Shown here in pieces: positions 1-6,981 of a stretch of 18,238 nucleotides of DNA (position 1 is the first letter of the stretch; every line of letters starts with the position of its first letter). Source of the DNA: Oscillospiraceae bacterium (GTDB lineage: Bacteria; Bacillota; Clostridia; Oscillospirales; Acutalibacteraceae); NCBI GenBank assembly GCA_029007475.1, contig JAQXHW010000129.1, forward strand, positions 1 through 18,238, given 5' to 3'. Position numbers and translations under genes: made by a program. The notes beneath the pieces were generated by a model. The model had not been told where the DNA came from. It was given only the letters and a program-made list of their open reading frames with translations, and searched no databases.

Positions 1-6
1 TTTTCT

Positions 7-237
7 ATGAAAGAATATGTTTCAGTAACTGCTCGCTTTGACTCAGACGGCAACCTACTTCCCATTACACTTCATTGGAAAGACGGCAGAAATTTTGATA
101 TTGACAGAGTTTTGGACATAAGATACGCCGCCTCACTTAAAGCAGGCGGCGCAGGTATTCGTTATTCCTGCCGAATTGCAGGTCAAAACCGGTATCTTTT
201 CCTTGAGGAAAACCGTTGGTTCGTGGATAGCAAATAA
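7..237 (+). CDS. small conserved hypothetical protein (76 aa)
   Basis: This is a complete 76-residue soluble protein with no signal peptide or membrane segment. The central DIDRVLDIRYAASLKAGG and the terminal FLEENRWFV look like conserved blocks. From memory, small proteins of this style occur in Clostridia genomes, often beside a Y-family DNA polymerase gene, but the upstream neighbour lies outside the window and I cannot confirm it. Only six bases precede the ATG, so no ribosome site can be judged. The composition (aromatics spaced between charged residues) suggests a small beta-rich fold. The TAA stop abuts the stop codon of the converging lipoprotein gene, with no terminator between them. 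The function is unknown. The call that it is a real gene is fairly secure because the next gene respects its end exactly. Confidence 0.7.
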   Translation: MKEYVSVTARFDSDGNLLPITLHWKDGRNFDIDRVLDIRYAASLKAGGAGIRYSCRIAGQNRYLFLEENRWFVDSK

Positions 238-732
238 TCAGTTGAAAATAATATCGAACTCACCGCGGGGTACGGAAATTTCAGTTGCCACCGCATCAGA
301 GGTCTCAAGAATCTTCGCAATAGCTACCTTACCGTTTTTATAGCTGAGCTCGATTTCCTCATCAGAGAGAATTTTATAGGTGCCTACTCCGTCACCCTTG
401 TTAATTCCTATTGTGAGGCTAAAGGTCATATCCTCGTTAAAAGTAAGACTTCCGCCGTAGGTTGTGTAGGCTGTGCCGAAAATCTCCGTAAGAGAATGCT
501 CGGTTCCATTCTCATCGTAGGCTTTAGAGGGAGTATAGGCAGCCTTAAGCTCAAGCAAAGGTGCGACAGTCTCGGTGGTAGGTGCCGCTGTTGTTGTTTC
601 AAGTGCTGCGGTTGTAGTTATAGGCGCTGTTGCGGCAGGTTGTGTTTCTGTATTTGTGTTCCCTGTGCAGCCTGCAAATAAAACCGTACTCAATAAAATT
701 ACAGAAATCAAGCAAACAGAAAATTTATTCAT
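238..732 (-). CDS. small secreted lipoprotein with Thr-rich linker and lipocalin-like C-terminal region
   Basis: The 164-residue protein starts with a lipoprotein signal (Lys at position 3, hydrophobic core, lipobox LFAGC), so it should be diacylated and anchored on the outer face of the membrane. A Thr/Ala/Pro-rich linker (about residues 28-58) follows. The C-terminal domain of about 100 residues has a pattern of short beta strands (GGSLTFNEDMTFSL, GTYKILSDEEIELSY), as in small lipocalin-like or DUF5640-type domains of Clostridia lipoproteins. The ATG at 732 was chosen over a start 27 bases upstream because AAAGGAGAG lies seven bases before it. It overlaps the end of the upstream membrane-protein gene by 8 bp, which indicates translational coupling as the last gene of that operon. 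Ligand and role are unknown. Confidence 0.8.
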   Translation of the reverse strand: MNKFSVCLISVILLSTVLFAGCTGNTNTETQPAATAPITTTAALETTTAAPTTETVAPLLELKAAYTPSKAYDENGTEHSLTEIFGTAYTTYGGSLTFNEDMTFSLTIGINKGDGVGTYKILSDEEIELSYKNGKVAIAKILETSDAVATEISVPRGEFDIIFN

Positions 733-1696
733 CAATGTTCTCTCCTTTCGTCTGCTCATTGAGCTTCCTGAGAAGCCCTCTCTTTATCATTTTACCCTTG
801 TAGAAAACGTAATCGTCATCATTACCGTTGAGAAGCTTCTCGATGTCCTCGTCGCCGTCTGCAAGCTCCTCTTTAACTTCTTCCTTTACCTTGTCCGCCT
901 TTTCCTCGGTGGTCTTCTCTGACTCCTGCTTAACTCCTGCAATAATTCTCAGCATATCCTTGTAACGGTAATGGCTGATTATCATGCTGCAGGGTGCAGG
1001 AAGCAGAAACACAACCGCTAAAATTACATAGGCGGTAAGCATTGCAATTACCACAGGGGCAGGAAGTACGCTTGCTAAGTAGGAAATTACAATAAAGGGC
1101 AAGCACAAAACAAGGAGATAAATAATAATGCACAGGGTAGCCATGAAGTTGCCCTTTAGCTCGCCAAAGGTAGAAAGAGCGGAGTTCTTATAGACAGACC
1201 TCATTTTCAGCTCAAAGGAGGGTATCATAAGGAAAACTCCGTAGAACAAAAACAGGAAGAAAAGCATAATTAAAACGGAAAACGCCATGGGAATATAAAA
1301 TACCCAACCGTATTTAGCCGCCATACCCATATACATATAAATTCCCAAATAGCAGATTTCAAAGGCTATGTATAGGAAAACTCCGCTGAGTAAGAACTTA
1401 TGCCAATTCTCCTTAGAAACTTCAAGATATCTCTTGAGATACTCGCCCTTAAAGGTGCCCTCGGATATATCTCTTGAAAGTACGACAACACCCGGGTAAA
1501 AGGGTGCGGAGAACACGAGTGCTAAGGGATATATCAGCAAATCCATGTGAACAAGCATATTTATGAGATAAGCTATGCCTATTGATGCACCCAAGGGAAT
1601 TGAAAAAATCAAGTTAATAAGCAACAGCTTGCCGTAATTTTTTTTCAGTTTCTTAAAAAGGAATTCAAAATCCTTTAGTTTATTTTCCTTAGCCAT
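725..1696 (-). CDS. multi-pass membrane protein, DUF624/YesL-like
   Basis: This is a 323-residue integral membrane protein with about six hydrophobic segments (near residues 22-45, 52-72, 102-125, 132-160, 185-212 and 215-240), followed by a highly charged cytoplasmic tail rich in Glu and Lys. The N-terminal NLIFSIPLGAS motif and the repeated amphipathic segments ahead of each membrane pair (YLEVSKENWHKF, SVYKNSALSTFGELKGNF) resemble the YesL/DUF624 family, a poorly understood group often found near sugar or envelope genes. The start has AGAAGG nine bases upstream. It lies 22 bp after the SpoIIM-like gene and overlaps the following lipoprotein gene, so the three probably share one mRNA. The membrane location is secure. 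The family assignment is by motif style only. Confidence 0.72.
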   Translation of the reverse strand: MAKENKLKDFEFLFKKLKKNYGKLLLINLIFSIPLGASIGIAYLINMLVHMDLLIYPLALVFSAPFYPGVVVLSRDISEGTFKGEYLKRYLEVSKENWHKFLLSGVFLYIAFEICYLGIYMYMGMAAKYGWVFYIPMAFSVLIMLFFLFLFYGVFLMIPSFELKMRSVYKNSALSTFGELKGNFMATLCIIIYLLVLCLPFIVISYLASVLPAPVVIAMLTAYVILAVVFLLPAPCSMIISHYRYKDMLRIIAGVKQESEKTTEEKADKVKEEVKEELADGDEDIEKLLNGNDDDYVFYKGKMIKRGLLRKLNEQTKGENIDE

Positions 1697-1718
1697 TCCT
1701 AATACCCTTCTCTATTTT

Positions 1719-2390
1719 TTAGAAAAACACCTTTGCAAAGGCGGTCCACAGGAGCATATCAACTACCGACGCAACCGCAGAAGCTAAAAGCATATAGAGG
1801 CTCCGCATGAGAAAACCTCTGAGATAAACAGTCACCCCCTCCGCATAACCTTTCTCCAACAGCACATAACGAAAAAGCTTAAAGCTAATAAGGTGAGACT
1901 GAGTACAGTGCAGGATAAGCACGAAGCAGAATATAAACAGTCCGCAAAGCATAACCAAAAGGTAAAAACCAACTCCGCGAAGTCCGTAGTTTAAGAAAAG
2001 ACAGCCCGCAGAGAGTCCTGTACCAAAGCCCTTAAACATGGGAGCGGCAAAAACAAAGAGCACTCCCCAAAGGGAAAGACCGCATAAGAATACAAAAAGC
2101 AAAAAGAGAAAATTCGATGCAAAGCTCGAAACAAAGGTCATATACATAGGCTGTGAAAGCCGGGCCTCTAAGTTGGTTGAAAAGAGCAAATCCATTGACT
2201 CGAGCAAGGTGCTGTCTGCACCTCTCGCGCATATTGCTCCCATCAGCATACCTATCCCAAAGGAGAGAGTGTACGCCGCCACAAGCCCGTAGCGACTCAA
2301 AAATTCTCTGAATTTAAGCCGCGGTGCGGGAATTTTAACCTTGTTTTTTGCCTTACTTCTTCGGGGAAATCTTAACACAAAGCCTCTCAT
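1719..2390 (-). CDS. SpoIIM-like (DUF95) membrane protein
   Basis: This 223-residue protein has a basic N-terminus (RFPRRSKAKNK) and about five membrane segments. Its layout matches the stage II sporulation protein M/DUF95 family: a first membrane helix with small residues (SFGIGMLMGAICA), an extracellular stretch, then a compact block of helices rich in Gly and Phe (FLFLLFVFLCGLSLWG, GFGTGLSAGCLFLNYGLRG). In endospore formers SpoIIM works with SpoIID and SpoIIP during engulfment, but paralogues without a sporulation role are common. No spoIID or spoIIP is nearby, so I do not assign the symbol. AGGAGG lies five bases before the ATG. It sits between proC and a DUF624-like gene in what appears to be one operon. 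The assignment is an inference from topology and motif style. Confidence 0.6.
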   Translation of the reverse strand: MRGFVLRFPRRSKAKNKVKIPAPRLKFREFLSRYGLVAAYTLSFGIGMLMGAICARGADSTLLESMDLLFSTNLEARLSQPMYMTFVSSFASNFLFLLFVFLCGLSLWGVLFVFAAPMFKGFGTGLSAGCLFLNYGLRGVGFYLLVMLCGLFIFCFVLILHCTQSHLISFKLFRYVLLEKGYAEGVTVYLRGFLMRSLYMLLASAVASVVDMLLWTAFAKVFF

Positions 2391-2448
2391 AAGCTCCTCC
2401 TAAAACTGTTTGTCCGTTTTAGTAATTCCTATGAGAGTTATTGCTTTT

Positions 2449-3249
2449 TTATGCTTCCTTTGAAAGCTCTGAGGCACGTCTTGTGCAGGCACTCATAGCG
2501 TCGCAAACTATGCTCTCAAGATTATTATTATAAAAAACGTTTAACGCTTCAATGGTGGTACCGCCCTTGGAGCTTACTTTTTTTATGAGGGTTTCGGGGT
2601 CGTCGCCCGAAGAGCGGAGCATCTCGGCACTTCCCTCCATGGTTGCACAAATAAGATTCATTGCAACCTCTCGGGAGATACCCGCTTTCTCGGCATAATC
2701 TGCCATAGCCTTGGCGAAAAGATAGAAATAAGCGGGTGAGGAGCCGTTTACTGAAATAACAGCGTCCATTTTATCCTCGGTTAGAATTTCAACCACTCCG
2801 CCGCTTTCGAACATACTCTTAACAACCTCAAGAGTTTCCCCGGTAACATTGTCGGTAGGACAAAGAGCAGAAGCACCCTTTGAGAGAAGCAAGGGGGTGT
2901 TGGGCATAACCCTCACAACAGGGCAGGAAAGCTCCAGATTCTCGCGGACAAAGTCGATTGTGATACCTGCGGCTATAGAAACAAAGGTCTTCTCCAAAGC
3001 TGCGCTTTCCTTAATATCAACAAGCACCTCTCGGTAGTTTTGAGGCTTAACAGCTAATACTATAATATTGCTCTCGGAACATACCGCCTCAGAGCTTTCC
3101 TCAACAGTCAAACCTTTCTCGGAAAAAACCTTGAGCTTCTCCATATCCATATCATATACATGGATATCCGCAGGAGCAAAGTCATTTAGTAAAAGTCCGC
3201 CAATAATGGCAGTTGCCATATTGCCGGCTCCGATAAAGCCAATTTTCAT
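2449..3249 (-). CDS. proC: pyrroline-5-carboxylate reductase
   Basis: ProC catalyses the last step of proline biosynthesis, reducing 1-pyrroline-5-carboxylate to L-proline with NAD(P)H in the cytosol. The 266-residue length is normal. The N-terminus carries the Rossmann dinucleotide-binding motif GFIGAGNMATAI (residues 4-15), followed by VLAVKPQ and VRVMPNTP, both typical of the family. The C-terminal dimerisation domain has the signature run beginning VNGSSPAYFYLFAKAMADYA and continuing through SSKGGTT. An alternative TTG start four codons upstream is rejected because the ribosome site GGAGGG would then fall inside the gene; it sits five bases before the ATG used here. The gene begins 18 bp after the lysozyme gene, an odd pairing that suggests co-transcription rather than a shared pathway. 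Identification is secure. Confidence 0.97.
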   Translation of the reverse strand: MKIGFIGAGNMATAIIGGLLLNDFAPADIHVYDMDMEKLKVFSEKGLTVEESSEAVCSESNIIVLAVKPQNYREVLVDIKESAALEKTFVSIAAGITIDFVRENLELSCPVVRVMPNTPLLLSKGASALCPTDNVTGETLEVVKSMFESGGVVEILTEDKMDAVISVNGSSPAYFYLFAKAMADYAEKAGISREVAMNLICATMEGSAEMLRSSGDDPETLIKKVSSKGGTTIEALNVFYNNNLESIVCDAMSACTRRASELSKEA

Positions 3250-3267
3250 AATACCCTCCAAATTATC

Positions 3268-5724
3268 TTATAAATATGTTGACGAATCAGCCGGACAGGT
3301 GAAGCTGTAATCATACTTATTGCTTCTGCCGTTTCTTACATATTCGCCGTAATAGAACACGTCAAGCTCGTCCACCCTTCGATAGAGAAGTCCCCAAACG
3401 CATCCCGGCCCTGCGTGGTGATACTGAAGCACTAAGTTGGTAAAATCGTCCCTGTTTACCCTATCGAGATTGTATTCTCCCGTATCGGCAAGCACTCCCT
3501 TAGTCACATAGTCTGCATAAACGTAGCCCTTAGTGCCGCTTTGAGTCTGAACATAGTACCAGTTATTAGTGGCTTCGGTTTTAAGCAGAGTGAGGGGTGT
3601 GCCGTAGTCAAGGACAGCTAAAACCTGTGAGGCTGTGTTAGCTTCCTTGCGGAAGTTTACGCCGCTTGCGTTAATATAGGCATCCGTATCCTTTGCGGTC
3701 ACATCTGACTTTCCTGTTGCAAGGAATATATCTCTGAAGTCAGTATCATTTGAAAGAACACCGGTACCCAAGTTGTAAACGAAGGATAAAAGAGCGTCAA
3801 ACTGCTGTTGATTTCTCTTTATTTCATATTTATCGAGAAATTTGTTAAGCTGGTCGGTATAGCCGCCGTTGTTGACAGTCTGAACTAAGTAAGCATAGGC
3901 TTCGCGCTTCGTCATGTCGTTATAAAAGCTCTCGCCTATGTAGACAACTCTTCCGTAGCCTAAGGTGGGAATGTTGTTTGCGAGGGTATCAAAATAGATA
4001 CTGGGGCAATATCCCTCAAACTCGGAAATCATTGTTATAATCTCGTTTGTGCCGCGGCGGGTCTCCAAGGTTGCAGTATTCTTATCAGAGTTTGCTCTGA
4101 TAAAGATTGTTGTATTGCCGTCGTCGCTTGAGGAACAGGTCTTATATTTACCGTCAGCACCCTTTGCGTAAGCCACAACCTTATGAGTACCCACGGTTGA
4201 GGTTTTGGTTGTTGCGGTCCAAAGGAAAGTATTGCCGTCGGTTATCTTGTTTGTGGCGTTTATTGTAGAGGTAGTACCGTTGATTGTCACCTTAAACTGA
4301 ACACCTGTACGGGTTTTATCCGTTACCGCGTAGAGGGTTATGGTCTCACCCGGCGAGGCAGTGTTAGGTGCGCTGTAAGCAAATCGTACAGGCTCATGCT
4401 CTAAGACAGTTACAAGACAGGTTTTTTCTCCGGTAGAATTATAAGCCGTAATAACCGCCTTACCGGGAGAAATAGCGGTAATGAAACCGTTTTCAACCAC
4501 AGCCACAGCCTCGTTAGAGCTTTTCCATTTAATATCACTTGAGGAGGAGGCTCCGTTATAATAGGTCTTTCCTTCAGTTACGCTGCATGATTCTTTCTTG
4601 ATTGTTACTCCGCTTTGGGCGGCAGAAACAGTTACCTCACAGGAGGCACTTACACCGCCGGCAGAAGCCGTAACAGTAGCCTTACCCACAGCCTTTGCGC
4701 TGAGGATTCCGCCGCTTACGGTAACAACAGAGGTATCGGAGCTGCTCCATGTGACGCTTTTATTCGCTGTGAGCTGACCGTGGTTACCGACCCTCATCGT
4801 CAGCTTCTCGGCAGAGAGAATTACAGGATCTGCCGGTGGCTCAGTAGGTACGGTAGTCTCCGGCTCGGTTGGAGCAGTAGAGGCAGTAACGGTTACCTTA
4901 CAGGAAGCCTTTAAGTCTGTGCCTGCTAAAGCTGCGGTAACTGTGGCTGTTCCTGTCTTTAGTCCCTTAATTGTACCGTCCTTGTAGGCAGCTACAACAG
5001 CAGTATTCGAGGAAGTAAAGCTCACTGCGCTCTGAGGAGTTCCACTCTCGTCGGTAAAGGCACTCAGCACAATAAACTTTCCTGCTTCCAGGGTGACCTT
5101 ATCACTTGAGAGAAAGAGCTTTGCAGGGGGCTCTCCTGTGCTGACGCTATCGCCCAAAAGTCCCTCAAGAGCTGAGGATTCAAACCAGTTAGGGGTGCTC
5201 TCGGAGGTGTTGTCCTTAATGTTGATGCTAATAGTTAAATCAACATAAGTTCGGTAGATATAGCCTGTGCTGCCGTTTGCCTCAGCCTTTATCCAATACT
5301 CATCCGTATTATCCAAAACGGATATTTTCGTGTTTTTGGGGAGCACCGCCAAAACCGATGATGAGGTAGACATCTCCTTTCGGAAATTGACTTCGCTGAC
5401 GTTTACAGTGCCTGTGAGCACAGTTGAACCCTTTGGGTCAGCGCTCAAATAGTCAACCGAACAATAGCCCTTTGTACCGTCGTTACGGCTTACATGCGCC
5501 CAACCGTCGGAGCTGTTTTCGAGAAGCGTGAGAGTTTCCTCAACGCCTAAGGTAGTAATAGTATTATCAGATTCAATAGACGCAGATGAGCGAAGCCTTA
5601 CTGCATCGGTTGTGATTACAATGGGAGTGGCCGCAAAAACACTGAATCCGCCTACTATAAGCGAGGTCAAAAGCAGAGCCGCCACCAAAAGAACAGATAA
5701 AAATCTCCTGCTTTTTCTTTTCAT
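3268..5724 (-). CDS. secreted multidomain GH24 lysozyme with SH3 and Ig-like (BIG2) domains
   Basis: The 818-residue protein has a signal peptide (basic KRKSRRF, hydrophobic core, cleavage near FAA) and should be extracellular or wall-bound. In order: two bacterial SH3 domains (about residues 35-95 and 105-165), three BIG2-type Ig-like domains (about 200-280, 305-370 and 375-445) separated by a Thr/Pro linker, an Ig-like domain (about 450-545), and a GH24 (T4-type) lysozyme domain from about 560. The catalytic set is visible: Glu570 in EFEGY, Asp579 in YFDT, Thr587 in PTLGYG. FDALLSFVYNLGTG is the conserved core. A third SH3 domain (about 680-743) is inserted before the GH24 C-terminal block GLLYRRVDE. 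Likely role: cleaving peptidoglycan MurNAc-GlcNAc bonds. The ATG was chosen over a GTG three codons upstream because GGAGG lies eight bases before it. Confidence 0.9.
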   Translation of the reverse strand: MKRKSRRFLSVLLVAALLLTSLIVGGFSVFAATPIVITTDAVRLRSSASIESDNTITTLGVEETLTLLENSSDGWAHVSRNDGTKGYCSVDYLSADPKGSTVLTGTVNVSEVNFRKEMSTSSSVLAVLPKNTKISVLDNTDEYWIKAEANGSTGYIYRTYVDLTISINIKDNTSESTPNWFESSALEGLLGDSVSTGEPPAKLFLSSDKVTLEAGKFIVLSAFTDESGTPQSAVSFTSSNTAVVAAYKDGTIKGLKTGTATVTAALAGTDLKASCKVTVTASTAPTEPETTVPTEPPADPVILSAEKLTMRVGNHGQLTANKSVTWSSSDTSVVTVSGGILSAKAVGKATVTASAGGVSASCEVTVSAAQSGVTIKKESCSVTEGKTYYNGASSSSDIKWKSSNEAVAVVENGFITAISPGKAVITAYNSTGEKTCLVTVLEHEPVRFAYSAPNTASPGETITLYAVTDKTRTGVQFKVTINGTTSTINATNKITDGNTFLWTATTKTSTVGTHKVVAYAKGADGKYKTCSSSDDGNTTIFIRANSDKNTATLETRRGTNEIITMISEFEGYCPSIYFDTLANNIPTLGYGRVVYIGESFYNDMTKREAYAYLVQTVNNGGYTDQLNKFLDKYEIKRNQQQFDALLSFVYNLGTGVLSNDTDFRDIFLATGKSDVTAKDTDAYINASGVNFRKEANTASQVLAVLDYGTPLTLLKTEATNNWYYVQTQSGTKGYVYADYVTKGVLADTGEYNLDRVNRDDFTNLVLQYHHAGPGCVWGLLYRRVDELDVFYYGEYVRNGRSNKYDYSFTCPADSSTYL

Positions 5725-5766
5725 TTCGGTCACCTCCGTAATTATTCACTGTACTTTCATTTTATC

Positions 5767-5795
5767 AGTATATCATAAATACAGGTTTTTTTCAA
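5767..5795 (-). promoter_or_regulatory. sigma-A-type promoter for the lysozyme operon
   Basis: On the minus strand, TTGAAA (5795-5790) and TATACT (5772-5767) are separated by exactly 17 bp. The predicted start of transcription lies about 35 bases before the lysozyme ATG. No terminator hairpin separates this promoter from the end of the upstream gene at 5801, so read-through from the DUF5685 unit is also possible. Confidence 0.65.
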
Positions 5796-5800
5796 TTTAC

Positions 5801-6331
5801 TTATTTAATTCTGAGTTTTTCTCTCCATTTCATAATGTAGAGAGAAATAAGTCTTGTAGCACAAATGTCATAAATAAAGAAAACCGCGTTACCTATTACA
5901 AGGAAAACCCAGGGCAGATACACACCGAAAAGATTAAAACTCTCTTTTGGTATTCCGAGAACAAAAATCCCAATATAGAATATCGCTATCATGGCGGCAT
6001 TAAAAAAAGCGAGCTTGGTTATGTATTGCAGCCAGATAAGCCTTATCCTCTCTATCAGTCCCTTAAGTATGGGATAGAGTCCTAAAAAGCCTATGTAGTA
6101 GAGAACCGCCTCTTTATCGGCAGAAATAAGGAACGACAAAACAGATACCACAGCATAGACGGCAAATCCCCCGGCATAGCCGCTCTCAATAACCACGGCG
6201 CAGAGGAAAATTCCTACCATACACGGAGCGGCGTAGGTACCCACGGGAATTAGTCCTGTTAAAAACATAAGCGCAACGGACAAAGCCGCAACGAGTGAGC
6301 AAAAGGCCAGTTTGAAGGTGCTTTTTTTCAT
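5801..6331 (-). CDS. small multi-pass membrane protein, ECF S-component-like
   Basis: This 176-residue protein has about five membrane segments with few charged residues between them. The opening (KLAFCSLVAALSVALMFLTG) and the YPILKGLIERI motif resemble the S-component style of energy-coupling-factor transporters and a related family of small Clostridia membrane proteins without a known substrate. No ECF ATPase or T-component gene is nearby, so transport is only a suggestion. The ATG at 6331 was chosen because AGAGG lies about seven bases upstream; starting 15 codons earlier would overlap the previous gene and lacks a ribosome site. It begins 11 bp after the J-protein gene and is the third gene of the DUF5685 unit. 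Membrane location is secure; the function is unknown. Confidence 0.72.
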   Translation of the reverse strand: MKKSTFKLAFCSLVAALSVALMFLTGLIPVGTYAAPCMVGIFLCAVVIESGYAGGFAVYAVVSVLSFLISADKEAVLYYIGFLGLYPILKGLIERIRLIWLQYITKLAFFNAAMIAIFYIGIFVLGIPKESFNLFGVYLPWVFLVIGNAVFFIYDICATRLISLYIMKWREKLRIK

Positions 6332-6342
6332 AGACAGACCTC

Positions 6343-6981
6343 TTAACAGCAACTGATACAGTCGCCGCCCATACATTCACAGCAGGTATCGGTACAACAA
6401 AGGCAGGAGCACATATCGCAGGCAGAGCAGCCGCCGCTGCTGTTTACCGTTCTGTATTCGGGAGACTGGTATGCACGTTGATTGTTCATGTTATTAAAAG
6501 CGTTTCTGTACTCTGGGTTGCCGGGCTCTTTCTCGTAGGCTGTTCTGAAATAATTATAGGCCTGGTCTGTCCAACCTCTGCGGTACGAAATCATACCGTA
6601 CAGAAAGTACCACTCGGCATCGCGGTTTGCCTCGGGAACACCTCTGAGCAAGGTCTCGGCGTCGTCAAGTCTGCCGCTTTGGATATAGCTTCTTACCTCG
6701 GGGTACTTGGTGCGGGTGTAGCCATTCGCTGCGCCGTAACCGCCATAAGTGCCTGAGGAATTCGTACCATCGCGGTAACGCTTACCCTCTTTTCTAAGAC
6801 GCTGTACCTCATCGTAAGCCTCATTTATCTCTTTCATTTTTTCCGTTGCAAGGTCCTTAAGCGGACTATCCTGATAATTATCGGGATGATACTTTTTTGC
6901 AAGCTCACGGTAGGCGCTTTTTACCTGCTCATCGGTTGCATTTTCGGAGATACCCAACACGGAATAGGGATTTTTACTCAT
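6343..6981 (-). CDS. J-domain protein with TPR-like repeat and 12-cysteine C-terminal tail
   Basis: The N-terminal 65 residues form a J domain with the diagnostic HPD (residues 32-34), the site that stimulates the ATPase of an Hsp70 (DnaK) partner. After a Gly/Tyr-rich linker comes an amphipathic TPR-like region (about 104-165: DDAETLLRGVP, AEWYFLYGMISYRRG, AYNYFRTAYEKEPGNPEY). The last 28 residues hold 12 cysteines, several as CC or CxC pairs, ending in CC; this suggests metal or Fe-S binding or a redox role. It lacks the DnaJ zinc-finger repeats and substrate-binding domains, so it is not DnaJ itself. Its ATG overlaps the DUF5685 stop by 8 bp, and AAGGA lies upstream within that gene, so translation is coupled. 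The substrate is unknown; coupling makes the DUF5685 protein the natural candidate. Confidence 0.88.
   Translation of the reverse strand: MSKNPYSVLGISENATDEQVKSAYRELAKKYHPDNYQDSPLKDLATEKMKEINEAYDEVQRLRKEGKRYRDGTNSSGTYGGYGAANGYTRTKYPEVRSYIQSGRLDDAETLLRGVPEANRDAEWYFLYGMISYRRGWTDQAYNYFRTAYEKEPGNPEYRNAFNNMNNQRAYQSPEYRTVNSSGGCSACDMCSCLCCTDTCCECMGGDCISCC

Noticed and set aside
496..922. Plus-strand open frames with Cys- or Val-rich products
   Set aside because: They are mirror images of the Thr/Ala-rich linker of the minus-strand lipoprotein and of the adjacent membrane-protein tail, not real genes.
1719..2390. Naming this gene spoIIM outright
   Set aside because: Non-sporulation DUF95 paralogues are common and no spoIID or spoIIP partner is present nearby.
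4615..4914. A 99-codon plus-strand open frame inside the lysozyme gene
   Set aside because: It is antisense to the BIG2 domains and arises from their repetitive Thr/Ser/Val codons; no ribosome site.
5528..6085. A 185-codon plus-strand open frame
   Set aside because: It runs antisense across the lysozyme signal peptide, its promoter and the end of the membrane-protein gene; both minus-strand genes have good ribosome sites and recognisable products.
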